A stretch of 64,000 bases of DNA from Streptomyces sp. 549 (GTDB lineage: Bacteria; Actinomycetota; Actinomycetes; Streptomycetales; Streptomycetaceae): positions 155,480 to 219,479 of the forward strand of contig NZ_JASKMT010000008.1 of NCBI RefSeq assembly GCF_030124175.1, written 5' to 3'. Numbering within the stretch: the stretch's first letter is position 1; every line of letters starts with the position of its first letter. Shown one piece after another: positions 8,752 through 17,529 of the stretch. A program made the translations under genes and the position numbers. Below the pieces are notes generated by a model. It was given only the letters and a program-made list of their open reading frames with translations, was not told where the DNA came from and searched no databases.

Positions 8752-9864
8752 TCAGCGGACCCCGGCGGCGGTCAGTGCGGCGGCGAAGCGGTCCGTGGTG
8801 GCCCGGTCGCGCACGGCCAGCCGGAACCACTCCGGCCCCAGGCCGGGAAAGGTGTCACCGCGCCGCACCGCGAAGCCCGCGGTGCGCAGCCGCTCCCGCA
8901 GCGCCGCCGCGTCCGGGTGCCGGACCAGCAGGAACGGACCGCGCGGATCGGGCGTGGCCGCGGTCAGCTCGGCAAAACCGGACAGCCGGGCCAGTAGGTG
9001 GGCCCGGTCGGCGGTGAAACGGGCGGCGGCCTCGGCGGCCTCGGCCGCCGCCCGCTCGGTGCAGCACGCCTCGGCCGCGGCCAGCGCGGGGGAGGACACC
9101 GGCCACAGCGGCTGCTGCCGGGCCAGCCCGGCGACGGTCTGCGGATCGGACAGCACATAGCCGATCCGCAGACCGGCCAGTCCCCACGTCTTGGTGAGGC
9201 TGCGCAGCACCACCGTACGGCCGGGCAGCGTCCCGATCCGGGGGACCAGCGACTCGCTCTCGCCGGGCACCGCGTCCATGAACGCCTCGTCGACCACCAG
9301 CGTCCGCCCCGGCCGGGCCAGGCGGGCCAGTGCCTCCGCCGGGTGCAGTACCGAGGTCGGGTTGGTGGGGTTGCCGACCACCACGACGTCCGCCTCGGGC
9401 GGCACCGCGTCCGGATCGAGCCGGAACCCGTCCGCGGCGTCCAGCAGCACCCGCCGCACCGCGAGTCCGGCGTCACGCAGGGCCGCCTCCGGCTCGGTGA
9501 ACTGCGGATGCACCACCACCGGCCGGCTGCCGCCCAGCGCGCGGGCCAGCAGGACGAACGCCTCGGCCGCGCCCGCCGTCAGCAGCACCGACTCCTCGGG
9601 CATGCCGTGGTGGCCGGCGACCGCCCTGCGGGCCCCCCGCCCGTCCGGGTAGGCGGCCAGCCCGCCCAGGGCCTCGGCGATCCGCTCCCGCAGCCAGTCG
9701 GGGGGAGTGCCGGTCCGGACGTTCACCGCCAGGTCGGTCAGCCCGGCACCCGCGTCGCGCAGCTCGGCGTCGCCGTGGTGGCGGAGGTCCGGCTCGTCCC
9801 CGATCGGGCCGGGGCGGTCGGGCTGGGGCACGGCGCTGCGGCCGGTGGCGGGGGTGGCGGTCAC
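8752..9864 (-). CDS. cobC: CobC-like PLP-dependent aminotransferase/decarboxylase
   Basis: A 370-residue class I/II aminotransferase-fold protein like the Rv2231c/CobC group, related to threonine-phosphate decarboxylase CobD of enterics, which supplies aminopropanol phosphate for the nucleotide loop of cobalamin. Visible motifs are AYPDGRGARRAVA, VVVGNPTNPTSV, VVDEAFMDA and the PLP lysine in LRSLTKTWGLAGLRIGY. Start is GTG 9864: GAGGAG lies just upstream and the GTGA overlaps the TGA of the preceding gene by 3 bases, showing translational coupling. It is the last gene of the cobalamin block. Confidence 0.88.
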   Translation of the reverse strand: MTATPATGRSAVPQPDRPGPIGDEPDLRHHGDAELRDAGAGLTDLAVNVRTGTPPDWLRERIAEALGGLAAYPDGRGARRAVAGHHGMPEESVLLTAGAAEAFVLLARALGGSRPVVVHPQFTEPEAALRDAGLAVRRVLLDAADGFRLDPDAVPPEADVVVVGNPTNPTSVLHPAEALARLARPGRTLVVDEAFMDAVPGESESLVPRIGTLPGRTVVLRSLTKTWGLAGLRIGYVLSDPQTVAGLARQQPLWPVSSPALAAAEACCTERAAAEAAEAAARFTADRAHLLARLSGFAELTAATPDPRGPFLLVRHPDAAALRERLRTAGFAVRRGDTFPGLGPEWFRLAVRDRATTDRFAAALTAAGVR

Positions 9865-10331
9865 CGCTTCTCCTCGTGGTCCTGAGCCGGCGCCGACGGG
9901 TGCGCCGCCGGCCCGGGCCGGTAGGCCACCGCGCAGGTGGCTCCCGGCAGCCGTCCCACCGGGGCCGACTTCACCTTGCCCACCAGCAGCCGCGCCCCGG
10001 GGCCCGCGCTGCACAGCGCCGCCGCCTCGGCGACGCTCGGCGTACCGACCGAGCGCAGCGAGCGGCTGGACGGTTCGGCGACCGGCACCGCCGCCAGCAC
10101 CGCCGCCGGATGGGCCCGCAGCGGCACGCCCAGCCAGGCGGCGGCGGCCAGCAGGCCGGGCTCGGCGGCCTTGACGTCCACGGTGGCCAGCTCGGCGACC
10201 GCGGCCGGGTCCAGTCCGTGCGCCGCCAGCACCTCACGCAGCAGGGTGACGACCTCCTCGGCCGGCACGTCCCGACAGCCCCCGACCCCGACCGCCAGCA
10301 CTCCCGGCGCCGAGGCCCGTCCCCCGGTCAC
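9861..10331 (-). CDS. CbiG C-terminal / CobE-like cobalamin biosynthesis protein
   Basis: A 156-residue protein with the CbiG_C (CobE) fold: GVLAVGVGGCRDVPAEEV near the N-terminus, the TVDVKAAEPGLLAAA helix, SVAEAAAL and LLVGKVKSA. CbiG acts on cobalt-precorrin-5A lactone opening in the anaerobic route; stand-alone C-terminal domains occur in many actinomycete cob operons with a less defined role. Start is GTG 10331, overlapping the cobB stop in a GTGA. The N-terminal CbiG domain is absent, so it is a domain-only version by design rather than a truncation. Confidence 0.85.
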   Translation of the reverse strand: MTGGRASAPGVLAVGVGGCRDVPAEEVVTLLREVLAAHGLDPAAVAELATVDVKAAEPGLLAAAAWLGVPLRAHPAAVLAAVPVAEPSSRSLRSVGTPSVAEAAALCSAGPGARLLVGKVKSAPVGRLPGATCAVAYRPGPAAHPSAPAQDHEEKR

Positions 10332-11731
10332 GAACGGCAGCCGTGCACGAAGCGGGCGGCCAGCGACGGCTCCGCCGCCCAGTGCACGTGCAGGTAGGAC
10401 GCGTGCACCCGGTCGGTGGTGAAGCCCTCCGTGCGGCGTTCGGGGCGCACCAGGCCCCACGCGGGGCGGTCCCCGGCCCCGGGGTCGGTGGCGGTCCGGT
10501 GGAACTCGTGGCCGCGCACCCTGGTGCCGGCCGCCGCCAGCGGGCTGTCGGACAGCGCCACCGCCTCCCGGTAGCCCAGGGTGAGCTTGTCCGTCATGCG
10601 GGCGGAGGCGTCGAGGAGTCCGCACATCGGCTTGCCGTCGAGTTCCCGCGCCAGATAGAGCAGTCCCGCGCACTCGGCGGCGACCGGTCCGGTGAACGCG
10701 GCGACCGCCCGGCGCAGCGGCTCGTTGGCGGACAGCTCCGCCGCGTACACCTCGGGAAAGCCGCCGCCGACGACCACACCCCGGGTGCCGTCCGGGAGCT
10801 GCTCGTCGCGCAGCGGGTCGAAGGGCACCACGTCCGCGCCCGCCGCGGCCAGCAGCTCGGCGTGCTCGGCGTAGGAGAAGGTGAACGCCGGCCCGCCGGC
10901 CACCGCCACCACCGGCCGCCGCCCGGCCTGCGCGCCGCCCGCCGCCGCGGGCTCCCCGGCCCCGGTGGCGGCCGGAACCGGGGAGGCCGCGGCACGCAGC
11001 GCTTCCTCGGGGTCCCACGGCTGCTCCGGCAGCGGCGGCGCGGACCGCGCCACCTCCAGCAGCGCCGGCAGGTCCACCCCGGCCCGGACCTGCGCGGCCA
11101 GGGCCGCGACCGCGTCGACGGCCTCGCCGTGCCGCTCGGCGGCCGGCACCAGCCCCAGGTGGCGGGAGGGCGTGCGCACCTGCCGGTCGCGCCGCAGCAC
11201 TCCCAGCACCGGCACGCCCGACGCGTCGAGGGCCTCCCGCAGCAGCAGCTCGTGCCGGTCGGACCCCACCTTGTTGAGGATCACCCCGGCCAGCCGCACG
11301 CCCGGGTCCCAGGACGCGAAGCCGTGCACCAGCGCCGCGACCGAACGGGACTGCGAGGAGGCGTCGACCACCAGCACCACCGGTGCCCGCAGCAGCTTCG
11401 CCACCTGCGCGGTCGAGCCCAGCTCGCCCTGCCCGGCGGCCCCGTCGTACAGACCCATCACCCCCTCGACCACCGCGAGGTCCGCGCCCGCCGCACCGTG
11501 CAGGAACAGCGGCGCGACCAGCTCGGGGCCGCACAGGTAGGCGTCGAGGTTGCGCCCCCTGCGCCCGGCGGCCAGCGAGTGGTAGCCGGGGTCGATGTAG
11601 TCGGGCCCCACCTTGTGGGGCGAGACGGTCATCCCCGACGCGGCGAACGCCGCCAGCAGCCCGGTGGCCACGGTGGTCTTGCCGCTGCCAGAGGAGGGAG
11701 CCGCGACGACCAGCCGGGGGACGCTCACCAT
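10328..11731 (-). CDS. cobB: cobyrinate a,c-diamide synthase
   Basis: CobB/CbiA amidates carboxylates a and c of (hydrogeno)cobyrinate using glutamine and ATP. The 467-residue protein has the N-terminal dethiobiotin-synthetase-like P-loop PSSGSGKTTVATG, VEGVMGLYDG, then a Pro/Ala-rich linker (about 245-270) and a glutamine amidotransferase domain with the nucleophilic Cys in AECAGLLYLA and a catalytic His region GHEFHRT. ATG 11731 overlaps the end of cobO; the adjacent GTG (11728) is an alternative start in ATGGTGA. Confidence 0.95.
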   Translation of the reverse strand: MVSVPRLVVAAPSSGSGKTTVATGLLAAFAASGMTVSPHKVGPDYIDPGYHSLAAGRRGRNLDAYLCGPELVAPLFLHGAAGADLAVVEGVMGLYDGAAGQGELGSTAQVAKLLRAPVVLVVDASSQSRSVAALVHGFASWDPGVRLAGVILNKVGSDRHELLLREALDASGVPVLGVLRRDRQVRTPSRHLGLVPAAERHGEAVDAVAALAAQVRAGVDLPALLEVARSAPPLPEQPWDPEEALRAAASPVPAATGAGEPAAAGGAQAGRRPVVAVAGGPAFTFSYAEHAELLAAAGADVVPFDPLRDEQLPDGTRGVVVGGGFPEVYAAELSANEPLRRAVAAFTGPVAAECAGLLYLARELDGKPMCGLLDASARMTDKLTLGYREAVALSDSPLAAAGTRVRGHEFHRTATDPGAGDRPAWGLVRPERRTEGFTTDRVHASYLHVHWAAEPSLAARFVHGCRS

Positions 11732-12321
11732 TCGATGCCCCGCTGGCCCTTCTGGCCGGCGTCCATCGGGTGCTTCACCTTGCCCATCTCGGTCACCAGG
11801 TCGGCCGCGTCCAGCAGCGGCTGCGGCGCGTTGCGGCCGGTGACCACGACGTGCTGCTGCCCGGGGCGGTCCCGCAGAACCGCGACGACCTCCTCCGGGT
11901 CCACCCAGCCCCAGTGCATCGGGTAGGCGAACTCGTCGAGCACGTAGAGCCGGTACGTCTCGGCGGCCAGGTCGCGCTTGACCTGCTCCCAGCCCTCACG
12001 GGCGGCGTCCTCACTGGAGGAGATGTCGCGCTGGACCCAGGACCAGCCCTCGCCCATCTTGTGCCACGCGACCGTCCCGCCCTCGCCGGAGTCACCGAGC
12101 ACCCGCAGTGCGCGCTCCTCGCCGACCTTCCACTTCGCCGACTTCACGAACTGGAACACCCCGACCGGCCAGCCCTGGTTCCAGGCCCGCAGCGCCAGTC
12201 CGAACGCGGCCGTCGACTTCCCCTTGCCGGTACCGGTGTGCACCATCAGCAGTGGCCGGTTGCGGCGCTGCCGGGTGGTCAGACCATCCTCCGGCACCAC
12301 GCTCGGCTGTCCCTTGGGCAT
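11725..12321 (-). CDS. cobO: cob(I)yrinic acid a,c-diamide adenosyltransferase
   Basis: CobO transfers the 5'-deoxyadenosyl group of ATP to cobalt of the corrinoid. The 198-residue protein carries the BtuR/CobO P-loop MVHTGTGKGKSTAAFGLALR, the VFQFVKSAKWKVGEE block, YRLYVLDEFAYP and VVTGRNAPQPL. ATG 12321 shares one base with the stop of the upstream chelatase gene (TGATG). Confidence 0.95.
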   Translation of the reverse strand: MPKGQPSVVPEDGLTTRQRRNRPLLMVHTGTGKGKSTAAFGLALRAWNQGWPVGVFQFVKSAKWKVGEERALRVLGDSGEGGTVAWHKMGEGWSWVQRDISSSEDAAREGWEQVKRDLAAETYRLYVLDEFAYPMHWGWVDPEEVVAVLRDRPGQQHVVVTGRNAPQPLLDAADLVTEMGKVKHPMDAGQKGQRGIEW

Positions 12322-14438
12322 CAGGCGGCTCCCTTCGTCACGTCCTTGACCAGCGCGGACATGGTGTCCGCACGAAGTTCCTCCAGCGTCACCGCGAGCC
12401 CGCCCAGCTCGCGGGCGAGCACACCCGCAAGTCCTAGCCGCACATGGCCCGACTCGCAGTCGACAACCACCGAGGCGGTGCCCTCGGCCGCTAGCAGCCG
12501 CGCCGCCCGCCGGGCGCGCTCCAGCGGCTCCGGCCCGCCCGTCGCCCGACCGTCCGTCACGGCGACCAGCAGCGGACGCCGGGACGGGTCGCGCATCCGC
12601 TCGATCCGCAGCACCTCGCGGGCCCGCAGCAAGCCGCCGGCCAGCGGGGTCCGGCCGCCCGTCGGCAGCGACTCCATCCGGGCCGCCGCCGCGTCCACCG
12701 ACGAGGTCGGCGGCAGCACCAGCTCCGCGTCCGAGCCCCGGAACGTCACCAACCCCACCTTGTCCCGCCGCTGGTAGGCGTCGAGCAGCAGCGACAGCAC
12801 CGCGCCCTTCACCGCTCCCATGCGCTGCCGGGCCGCCATGGAACCGGAGGCGTCCACCACGAACAGCACCAGGTTGCTCTCCCGGCCCTCGCGCACCGAC
12901 TCCCGCAGGTCGTCCCGCCGCACCACCAGTCCCGGCCCCGACCGGCCCCGGCCGTGCTGGTGCGGCGCGGCGGCCTGCACGGTCGCCGCCAGGTGCAGGC
13001 GGGTGAGGCTGCCGCGGGGGCGGCGGGAGCCGGTCGTGCGGCCGTGCGCGGTGCGCGCCCGGGAGCGCCGGCCCGCGGAACCCTCGCCCAGACCGGGCAC
13101 GGACAGGTTGCGGGTACGGAACGGCTCACCCGCCGCGGCGGGCTGCCCGTCTCCCGGGCGTCCGCCGCCGGTGCCGCCCGGCTCCTGCTGCGGCCCGTCC
13201 CCCTCCTGCCGGGGCCCGTCCGGCGCCTCGGACCCGTCGGGCGCCGGTGACTCGACCGGCTCGGGCGGCTCGGGCGGCTCGGGCGGCTGGGAGGTGGTGC
13301 CGTCGGCCGGTGCCTGCTCCTCGGACGTCACGCCGTCCTGCGGGCCCTCCGGCCCTTCCGGGCCACCGTCACCGTCCTGCGGGGGCCGCCCACCGCCGTC
13401 GGGGCCGTCGGGGTCCGGGTCGTCGTCGCCGCGGTGCTGCTCCAGCGTCTCGTCCAGCTTGTCCTCGTCGAGGCCGGGCGCGTCGAAGGGGTTGCGGCGC
13501 CTGCGGTGCGGCAGCGCCAGCAGAGCCGCCTGCCGGACGTCCTCGGCGCGCACGTCCGAGCGGCCCGCCCAGGCCGCCAGCGCGGTGGCGGTGCGGGCCA
13601 TCACGATGTCCGCGCGCATGCCGTCCACCTCGAACGCGGCGCAGGTGGCCGCGATCTGCCGCAGCGCGGTGTCGCCCAGCACCACCTTCGGCAGCAGCTC
13701 GCGCGCGGCCGCGATCGCCTCCCGCAGCGCCCGCTCCTGCTCCATCCAGCGGGCGGTGAACGCGGCCGGGTCGTCGTCGTGCGCGAGGCGGCGGCGCACG
13801 ACCTCCACCCGCTCGTCGGTCTCCCGGGACGCGGCGACCTCCACCGTCAGGCCGAAGCGGTCAAGCAGCTGCGGACGCAGCTCGCCCTCCTCCGGGTTCA
13901 TGGTGCCCACCAGCAGGAACCGCGAGGCGTGCCGTACCGACACGCCCTCCCGCTCCACGTAGGAGGCGCCCATCGCGGCGGCGTCCAGCAGCAGGTCCAC
14001 CAGGTGGTCGTGCAGCAGGTTGACCTCGTCGACGTAGAGCACACCGCGGTGCGCCTCGGCCAGCAGGCCGGGCTCGAACGCCTTGACGCCCTCCGACAGG
14101 GCCCGCTCGATGTCGAGCGCGCCCACCAGTCGGTCCTCGGACGCGCCGACCGGCAGCTCCACCATGCGCGTCGGCCGGTGCGCGGCGTCCGCCGCCGCGT
14201 GCGGACCGTCCGGGCAACCCGGGTCGGGCGCCGCGGGGTCGCAGGCGAAGCGGCAGCCGGGCACCACCGCGACTCGCGGGAGCAGCGCGGCCAGCGCCCG
14301 CACCGCGGTGCTCTTCGCGGTGCCCTTCTCGCCGCGGACGAGCACCCCGCCGATGGCCGGGCTGACCGCGTTGAGCAGCAGACCCAGCCGCAGGTCGTCC
14401 ATTCCGACGATCGCGGTGAACGGGTACGGGGTGCTCAT
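12321..14438 (-). CDS. I/D-type chelatase subunit (AAA+ plus VWA; putative cobaltochelatase component)
   Basis: A 705-residue fusion of a ChlI/BchI-like AAA+ domain and a ChlD-like VWA domain. Walker A is VRGEKGTAKSTA, Walker B GVLYVDEVNLLHD, and arginine finger and lid regions follow; an acidic Asp/Gly/Pro/Glu-rich linker spans about 320-440; the VWA MIDAS is VVDASGSMAAR with TFRG and AVTDGRATGG. In actinomycetes such proteins sit in cobalamin operons and are thought to power cobalt insertion together with a CobN-type large subunit, which is not present in this window. It is co-directional with cobQ (92-nt gap) and cobO (1-base overlap). Confidence 0.88.
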   Translation of the reverse strand: MSTPYPFTAIVGMDDLRLGLLLNAVSPAIGGVLVRGEKGTAKSTAVRALAALLPRVAVVPGCRFACDPAAPDPGCPDGPHAAADAAHRPTRMVELPVGASEDRLVGALDIERALSEGVKAFEPGLLAEAHRGVLYVDEVNLLHDHLVDLLLDAAAMGASYVEREGVSVRHASRFLLVGTMNPEEGELRPQLLDRFGLTVEVAASRETDERVEVVRRRLAHDDDPAAFTARWMEQERALREAIAAARELLPKVVLGDTALRQIAATCAAFEVDGMRADIVMARTATALAAWAGRSDVRAEDVRQAALLALPHRRRRNPFDAPGLDEDKLDETLEQHRGDDDPDPDGPDGGGRPPQDGDGGPEGPEGPQDGVTSEEQAPADGTTSQPPEPPEPPEPVESPAPDGSEAPDGPRQEGDGPQQEPGGTGGGRPGDGQPAAAGEPFRTRNLSVPGLGEGSAGRRSRARTAHGRTTGSRRPRGSLTRLHLAATVQAAAPHQHGRGRSGPGLVVRRDDLRESVREGRESNLVLFVVDASGSMAARQRMGAVKGAVLSLLLDAYQRRDKVGLVTFRGSDAELVLPPTSSVDAAAARMESLPTGGRTPLAGGLLRAREVLRIERMRDPSRRPLLVAVTDGRATGGPEPLERARRAARLLAAEGTASVVVDCESGHVRLGLAGVLARELGGLAVTLEELRADTMSALVKDVTKGAA

Positions 14439-14529
14439 GAGGTGATCACTCCTTCATCGGTGGCCCGGCCGGACGGCACGGACGCTGCGGGACGGGACGA
14501 CCGGGCGGCCCGGCGGGAGATGCGAGGGG

Positions 14530-16104
14530 TCATGCCGGCGCCCCGGGTGCCAGGAACGGCAGCCCGGCGGGCGCGCCCTTCTCGACGAGCCGCCACAGGG
14601 CGTCGGTGTCGGCGTGCTCCTCGACCAGGTCCCCGAGCCGGTCGAGCTGCTCCTCGCGGAGCGCGGCGAAGCAGGTGCCCGGCGCGGGCACGAACGCGCG
14701 TCCGCTGATCGAGGCGACCTCCCGCAGCAGCGCGCGGCGGAAGTCGTCGCTCTCCAACGAGCCGTGCCAGTGGGTGCCCCACACCGCTCCCGAGCGGCAG
14801 CCGTCCAGGAACGGCTCACCGCCGGTGACCTCGGCGACCCCGTGGTGGATCTCGTAGCCCTCCACCCGGGCTCCCAGCGCCTCGCCGACCGGCCGGGCGA
14901 GGGTCTTCTCCACCGCGAACCGAACCCGCACCGGCAGCAGGCCCAGCCCGTCGACGACTCCGGCCCGGGACTCCACGTCGTCCTCGATGCGCTCCCCGAG
15001 CACCTGGAAGCCGCCGCAGACGCCCAGCACCGGACGCCCCTCCGCGGCGCGTCGGCGCAGCGCGGTGGCCAGCCCCCGCTCGTGCAGCCAGCGCAGCGCG
15101 CCGACCGTGCCGCGGGTGCCCGGCACGACGACCAGGTCGGCGTCGGCCATCTCCTCCGGGCGGTCGCAGAAGCGCACCACCACGCCGGGCTCGGCGGCCA
15201 GCGCGTCCACGTCGGTGAAGTTCGACATGAGCGGCACGGCCAGCACGCCGACCCGCAGCACGTCCCGGCCGTGCGGCGGCGCGGTGCTGGACTCGCGCAC
15301 GGTGCCGCGCAGCGAGACCCGCAGGCCGTCCTCCTCGTCGATGCCCAGCCCGTGCCGGAACGGCAGCACACCGACCGTGGGCCGCCCGGTGACCTGCCGC
15401 AGCATGTCGAGGCCCGGCTCCAGCAGGCCGACGTCGCCGCGGAACTTGTTGATCAGGTATCCGCTGACCAGCTGCTGGTCCTCGGCGGACAGCAGCGCGG
15501 TGGTGCCGAAGAAGGAAGCGAACACGCCGCCGCGGTCGATGTCGCCGACGACGACCACCGGCAGGTTCGCCGCCCTGGCCAGGCCCATGTTGACGATGTC
15601 GCCCCGGCGGAGGTTGATCTCGGCGGGGCTGCCCGCGCCCTCGCAGATCACCGCGTCGTGACTGCGGCGCAGCTCGGCCAGGCAGTCGGTCACCGTGCCG
15701 AGCAGCTGCTCGCGCCGGCCCCCGTGGTAGCCGCGGGCGCTCAGCTCGCCGACGGGCCTGCCCAGCACCACCACCTGGCTGGTGCGGTCGCCGCCGGGCT
15801 TCAGCAGCACCGGGTTCATCAGCGCGGACGGCTCCACCCTTGCGGCTGCCGCCTGCATGGCCTGCGCCCGGCCGATCTCGGCGCCCTGCCGGGTGACGAA
15901 GGAGTTGAGCGACATGTTCTGCGCCTTGAAGGGCGCCACCTTCACACCCTGCCGGGCCAGCCACCGGCAGATGCCCGCGGTGACGACGCTCTTGCCCGCG
16001 TCGGAGGTGGTTCCGGCGACCAGCAGTCCGCCGCCGAGCGGCCGCCCACCGCCGGGGCCGGTCCCGTCAGGGGTGCCCGTGCCGATGTGCTCAGCGGATG
16101 CCAT
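14530..16104 (-). CDS. cobQ: cobyric acid synthase
   Basis: CobQ amidates carboxylates b, d, e and g of adenosylcobyrinate a,c-diamide. The 524-residue protein has LLVAGTTSDAGKSVVTAG at the N-terminus, KAQNMSLNS, CEGAGSPAEINLR, and a class-I-like amidotransferase domain with VLGVCGGFQVLG (Cys) and EIHHGVAEV (His). ATG 16104 overlaps the 3' end of cbiB by 14 bases, indicating coupling. It is somewhat longer than enteric CobQ, which fits actinomycete forms. Confidence 0.95.
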   Translation of the reverse strand: MASAEHIGTGTPDGTGPGGGRPLGGGLLVAGTTSDAGKSVVTAGICRWLARQGVKVAPFKAQNMSLNSFVTRQGAEIGRAQAMQAAAARVEPSALMNPVLLKPGGDRTSQVVVLGRPVGELSARGYHGGRREQLLGTVTDCLAELRRSHDAVICEGAGSPAEINLRRGDIVNMGLARAANLPVVVVGDIDRGGVFASFFGTTALLSAEDQQLVSGYLINKFRGDVGLLEPGLDMLRQVTGRPTVGVLPFRHGLGIDEEDGLRVSLRGTVRESSTAPPHGRDVLRVGVLAVPLMSNFTDVDALAAEPGVVVRFCDRPEEMADADLVVVPGTRGTVGALRWLHERGLATALRRRAAEGRPVLGVCGGFQVLGERIEDDVESRAGVVDGLGLLPVRVRFAVEKTLARPVGEALGARVEGYEIHHGVAEVTGGEPFLDGCRSGAVWGTHWHGSLESDDFRRALLREVASISGRAFVPAPGTCFAALREEQLDRLGDLVEEHADTDALWRLVEKGAPAGLPFLAPGAPA

Positions 16105-17041
16105 GCCGCCTCCCGGCGCTGCGGGCCGCGCCGGCGGCCAGGGCGACGGTCAGCGCCAGCGCGCCCACCTTGCGGGACAGTCGGACCGCTGCCTCGATGT
16201 CGGCCGGCGTCGCCGTCCGGCCGTCGGCGTGCAGCACGGGACGGTGCTCGACGCGGCCCCGGTAGGACAGCGTGCCGCCCAGCCGTACGCCGAGCGCTCC
16301 GGCGAACGCCGCCTCGACCGGGCCGGCGTTGGGGCTGGGATGGCGGTGCGCGTCCTGCTGCCACACTCGGGCGGCGGTGCGCGGGTCCGGTCCGGCGAGC
16401 ACCGCGAGCAGCGCCGTCAGCCGGGCCCCGGGCCAGCCCAGCACGTCGTCCAGCCGCGCGGCGGACCAGCCGAACCGGCGGTGCCGCGCCGACTTGTGAC
16501 CGACCATCGCGTCCAGCGTGTTCACCGCGCGGAACGCGGCCATGCCGGGCACGCCGCCGAGTGCCGCCCAGACCAGGGCGCCGACCACCGCGTCGGAGGT
16601 GTTCTCGGCGACGGACTCCACCACGGCCCGGGCGATGCCGTCGGCGTCCAGGGACTGCGGGTCACGGCCGCACAGGTGCGGCAGGCGGCGGCGGGCCGCC
16701 TCGACGTCGCCCGCCTCCAGCGCGGCACCGATCAGGCGGGCCTCGCGGGCCAGGGACGTGCCGCCCAGCACGGTCCAGGTGGTGGCGGCGGTGAGGGCCA
16801 CGTCAGCGCCGCCCGGCCGCCGCCGGGCCGCGGTACGGCTCAGCGCGGCGGCGCCCAGCGCGGCGCCGCCGGCGCACACCGCGGTGTGCACGGCTCCGGC
16901 TGCCCGGTCGTCGCGCCACAGCACACGTTCCGCGGCGGCGGCGGCCCGGCCGAAGGCGGCGACGGGGTGGCCGCGGCGGGGGTCACCGGCGATCAGGTCG
17001 AAGAGGTAGCCGAGGAAGGCCCCGGCGGGGGAGAAGCCCAT
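16091..17041 (-). CDS. cbiB: adenosylcobinamide-phosphate synthase
   Basis: CbiB (CobD in Pseudomonas nomenclature) joins aminopropanol phosphate to adenosylcobyric acid; it is an integral membrane enzyme. The 316-residue protein begins MGFSPAGAFLGYLFDLIAGD, and has the family signatures GDPRRGHPVAAFGR, ARAVVESVAENTSDAVV, NTLDAMVGHKS and SPNAGPVEAAFAGALGVRLGG. ATG 17041 has only a weak RBS and is preceded by an in-frame extension without similarity. It is the first gene after the cobalamin riboswitch and leads the late-cobalamin operon. Confidence 0.93.
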   Translation of the reverse strand: MGFSPAGAFLGYLFDLIAGDPRRGHPVAAFGRAAAAAERVLWRDDRAAGAVHTAVCAGGAALGAAALSRTAARRRPGGADVALTAATTWTVLGGTSLAREARLIGAALEAGDVEAARRRLPHLCGRDPQSLDADGIARAVVESVAENTSDAVVGALVWAALGGVPGMAAFRAVNTLDAMVGHKSARHRRFGWSAARLDDVLGWPGARLTALLAVLAGPDPRTAARVWQQDAHRHPSPNAGPVEAAFAGALGVRLGGTLSYRGRVEHRPVLHADGRTATPADIEAAVRLSRKVGALALTVALAAGAARSAGRRHGIR

Positions 17042-17048
17042 GGCGTCG

Positions 17049-17207
17049 TCAGCCCGCCGCCACGCTCCGGAAGGCGGGCGGCCGTGGTGCTCCGGCCACC
17101 CCCGGGCCGGCGGGCCGCCGGGCGCGTGGATGCGGGAACGACGCGACGGGCGGATGGGGGAACGCCCCGGCGGTCGGATGCGGGGACGGCAGGGCGGTGC
17201 CGGGCAT
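17049..17207 (-). repeat. 24-bp tandem repeat (about 3 copies) inside a small riboswitch-linked ORF
   Basis: Plus-strand bases 17129-17200 hold about three imperfect copies of a 24-bp unit starting GATGCGGGAACG, GATGGGGGAACG and GATGCGGGGACG. On the minus strand the whole interval is an open frame of 52 codons: ATG 17207 with GAGG 9-12 bases upstream, ending in TGA at 17049-17051, eight bases before the cbiB ATG. The repeat gives an 8-residue motif (SPHPTA, GAFPHPPV, ASFPHPRA). It sits between the riboswitch and cbiB. It could be a leader peptide or just leader DNA with a short tandem expansion; I recognise no family. Confidence 0.5.
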
Positions 17208-17244
17208 GGCGGTGTGTCCTCACTCAGGGTCCGCGCCCTGGCTC

Positions 17245-17425
17245 GACGTGACCGGCGGTGAGAGTCTCCTGGCTCCCGGATCCGCACGTCCCCCGGCCTT
17301 CCAGCCCGCTGACGGGCCGTGACGCACGGTGGGGGAGCGCTCCCCGGTGACAGTGGCGGGACCGCGCCGGATTCGCACCGGCTTCCTCTCCTGCCGCCGT
17401 ATGGCAACCGGCAGTCCACCACGCC
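17245..17425 (-). ncRNA. cobalamin (AdoCbl) riboswitch
   Basis: On the minus strand this interval carries the hallmarks of the B12 riboswitch: GCGAATCCGG, then GGTCCCGCCACTGT, and the B12 box AGCCAGGAGACTCTCACCGCC near its 3' end (plus-strand 17255-17275). It faces the cbiB-cobQ-...-cobC operon about 200 bases upstream of cbiB. Adenosylcobalamin binding normally lowers expression of biosynthesis genes. Ends are approximate by eye. Confidence 0.93.
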
Positions 17426-17483
17426 CGGCAGAAGCCGTCAACTCCCGCTTGACCTGCGGGGCTGGAGTGTGAGCGGGCACACC

Positions 17484-17517
17484 GAGGGGGCACGGAGAAC
17501 GCGCTCCGTGCCCCCTC
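17484..17517 (-). terminator. terminator after the phosphate-permease operon
   Basis: GAGGGGGCACGGAG (17484-17497) pairs perfectly with CTCCGTGCCCCCTC (17504-17517), a 14-bp stem with a 6-nt loop, just 13 bases after the 70-aa gene stop on the minus strand and upstream of the riboswitch transcript. Confidence 0.85.
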
Positions 17518-17529
17518 GCGGCGGCCCGG

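Noticed and set aside
17040..17261. Plus-strand ORF over the 24-bp repeat
   Set aside because: It reads through the antisense of the cobalamin riboswitch and has no RBS; the minus-strand frame is the better candidate.
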